A stretch of 5,644 bases of DNA. It comes from an uncultured Eubacterium sp. Its GTDB lineage: Bacteria; Bacillota; Clostridia; Lachnospirales; Lachnospiraceae. Numbering within the stretch: position 1 is the stretch's first letter; each line of letters opens with the position of its first letter. The stretch covers positions 1 to 5,644 of the forward strand of contig CAUCXT010000086.1 in NCBI GenBank assembly GCA_958446835.1. Direction: 5' to 3'. Positions 5,532 to 5,644 of this stretch are shown piece after piece. A model generated the notes under the pieces. That model saw nothing but the letters and a program-made list of their open reading frames with translations, did no database searches and was not told where the DNA came from. The position numbers were made by a program, and so were the translations under genes.

Positions 5532-5644
5532 ATGCACAATTCAATCAGAGCCAATTTTAATAAATTTAAGCCGCTGTTATTCGAGCTTATCTCCCGTGAT
5601 ATAAAAAATAAATACCGTCGTTCTGTGTTAGGTGTGCTTTGGAC
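5532..5644 (+). CDS. ABC-2 type polysaccharide export permease (Wzm/TagG/RgpC type), 3'-truncated by the window edge
   Basis: Only the first 37 codons are in the window. The protein begins with a short polar N terminus and then reads LLFELISRDIKNKYRRSVLG followed by VLW. The pattern RD-hydrophobic-K-x-K/R-Y-R-R-S-x-L-G-x-L-W, just before the first membrane segment, is characteristic of permeases that export O-antigen, teichoic acid or rhamnan polymers with an ATPase partner. The ATG at 5532 has AAGGA at 5521-5525, six bases upstream, and no better in-frame start. It follows rfbC by 22 bases with no terminator, so it is probably in the same operon. An ATPase gene (Wzt/TagH/RgpD-like) would be expected next but lies outside the window. 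The polymer cannot be told from this fragment; the upstream rhamnose genes suggest that it contains rhamnose. Confidence 0.88.
   Translation, partial: MHNSIRANFNKFKPLLFELISRDIKNKYRRSVLGVLW

Noticed and set aside
4889..5554. Minus-strand open frames opposite rfbC and the permease start
   Set aside because: They lie antisense to well-supported genes and show low-complexity, motif-free translations.

Overview
The window is part of a cell-surface polysaccharide locus, read entirely on the + strand. It very probably comes from a low-to-moderate GC Gram-positive of the Clostridia, most likely Lachnospiraceae-like. The reasons are strong AGGAGG-type ribosome sites before every complete gene, ATA/AGA-rich codon use, and clostridial-looking Rml protein sequences. 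The family-level placement is inference, because no search could be run.

Layout. Positions 2-1678 hold the 3' part of a large polytopic membrane protein of the DUF2142 type, open at the left window edge. An 82-base AT-rich gap follows. Then come the four genes that make dTDP-L-rhamnose from glucose-1-phosphate, in the order rfbD (1761-2639), rfbB (2814-3893), rfbA (4045-4914) and rfbC (4928-5509). Starting at 5532 and running off the right edge are the first 37 codons of an ABC-2 polysaccharide export permease (Wzm/TagG/RgpC type).

How they work together. RfbA activates glucose-1-phosphate to dTDP-glucose. RfbB dehydrates it to the 4-keto-6-deoxy sugar, RfbC epimerises at C3 and C5, and RfbD reduces the product to dTDP-L-rhamnose. 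The flanking membrane protein and the exporter suggest that the rhamnose goes into a wall-linked or capsular polymer that is built inside and exported by an ABC transporter.

The coding content is ordinary for such loci. The less expected part is non-coding. The gaps before rfbB (174 bases) and before rfbA (151 bases) are long for an operon, whereas rfbA-rfbC (13 bases) and rfbC-permease (22 bases) are tight. Each long gap holds a foldable element of about 96 bases, bounded by CAGGT...CCTGTT arms with an internal TACAAT...ATTG pairing at nearly the same offsets. The copy before rfbA is the stronger and can also adopt a competing hairpin. These may be two copies of a structured RNA or of a small repeat element; they are the best lead in the window. 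I see no mobile-element genes, CRISPR array, tRNA or rRNA.
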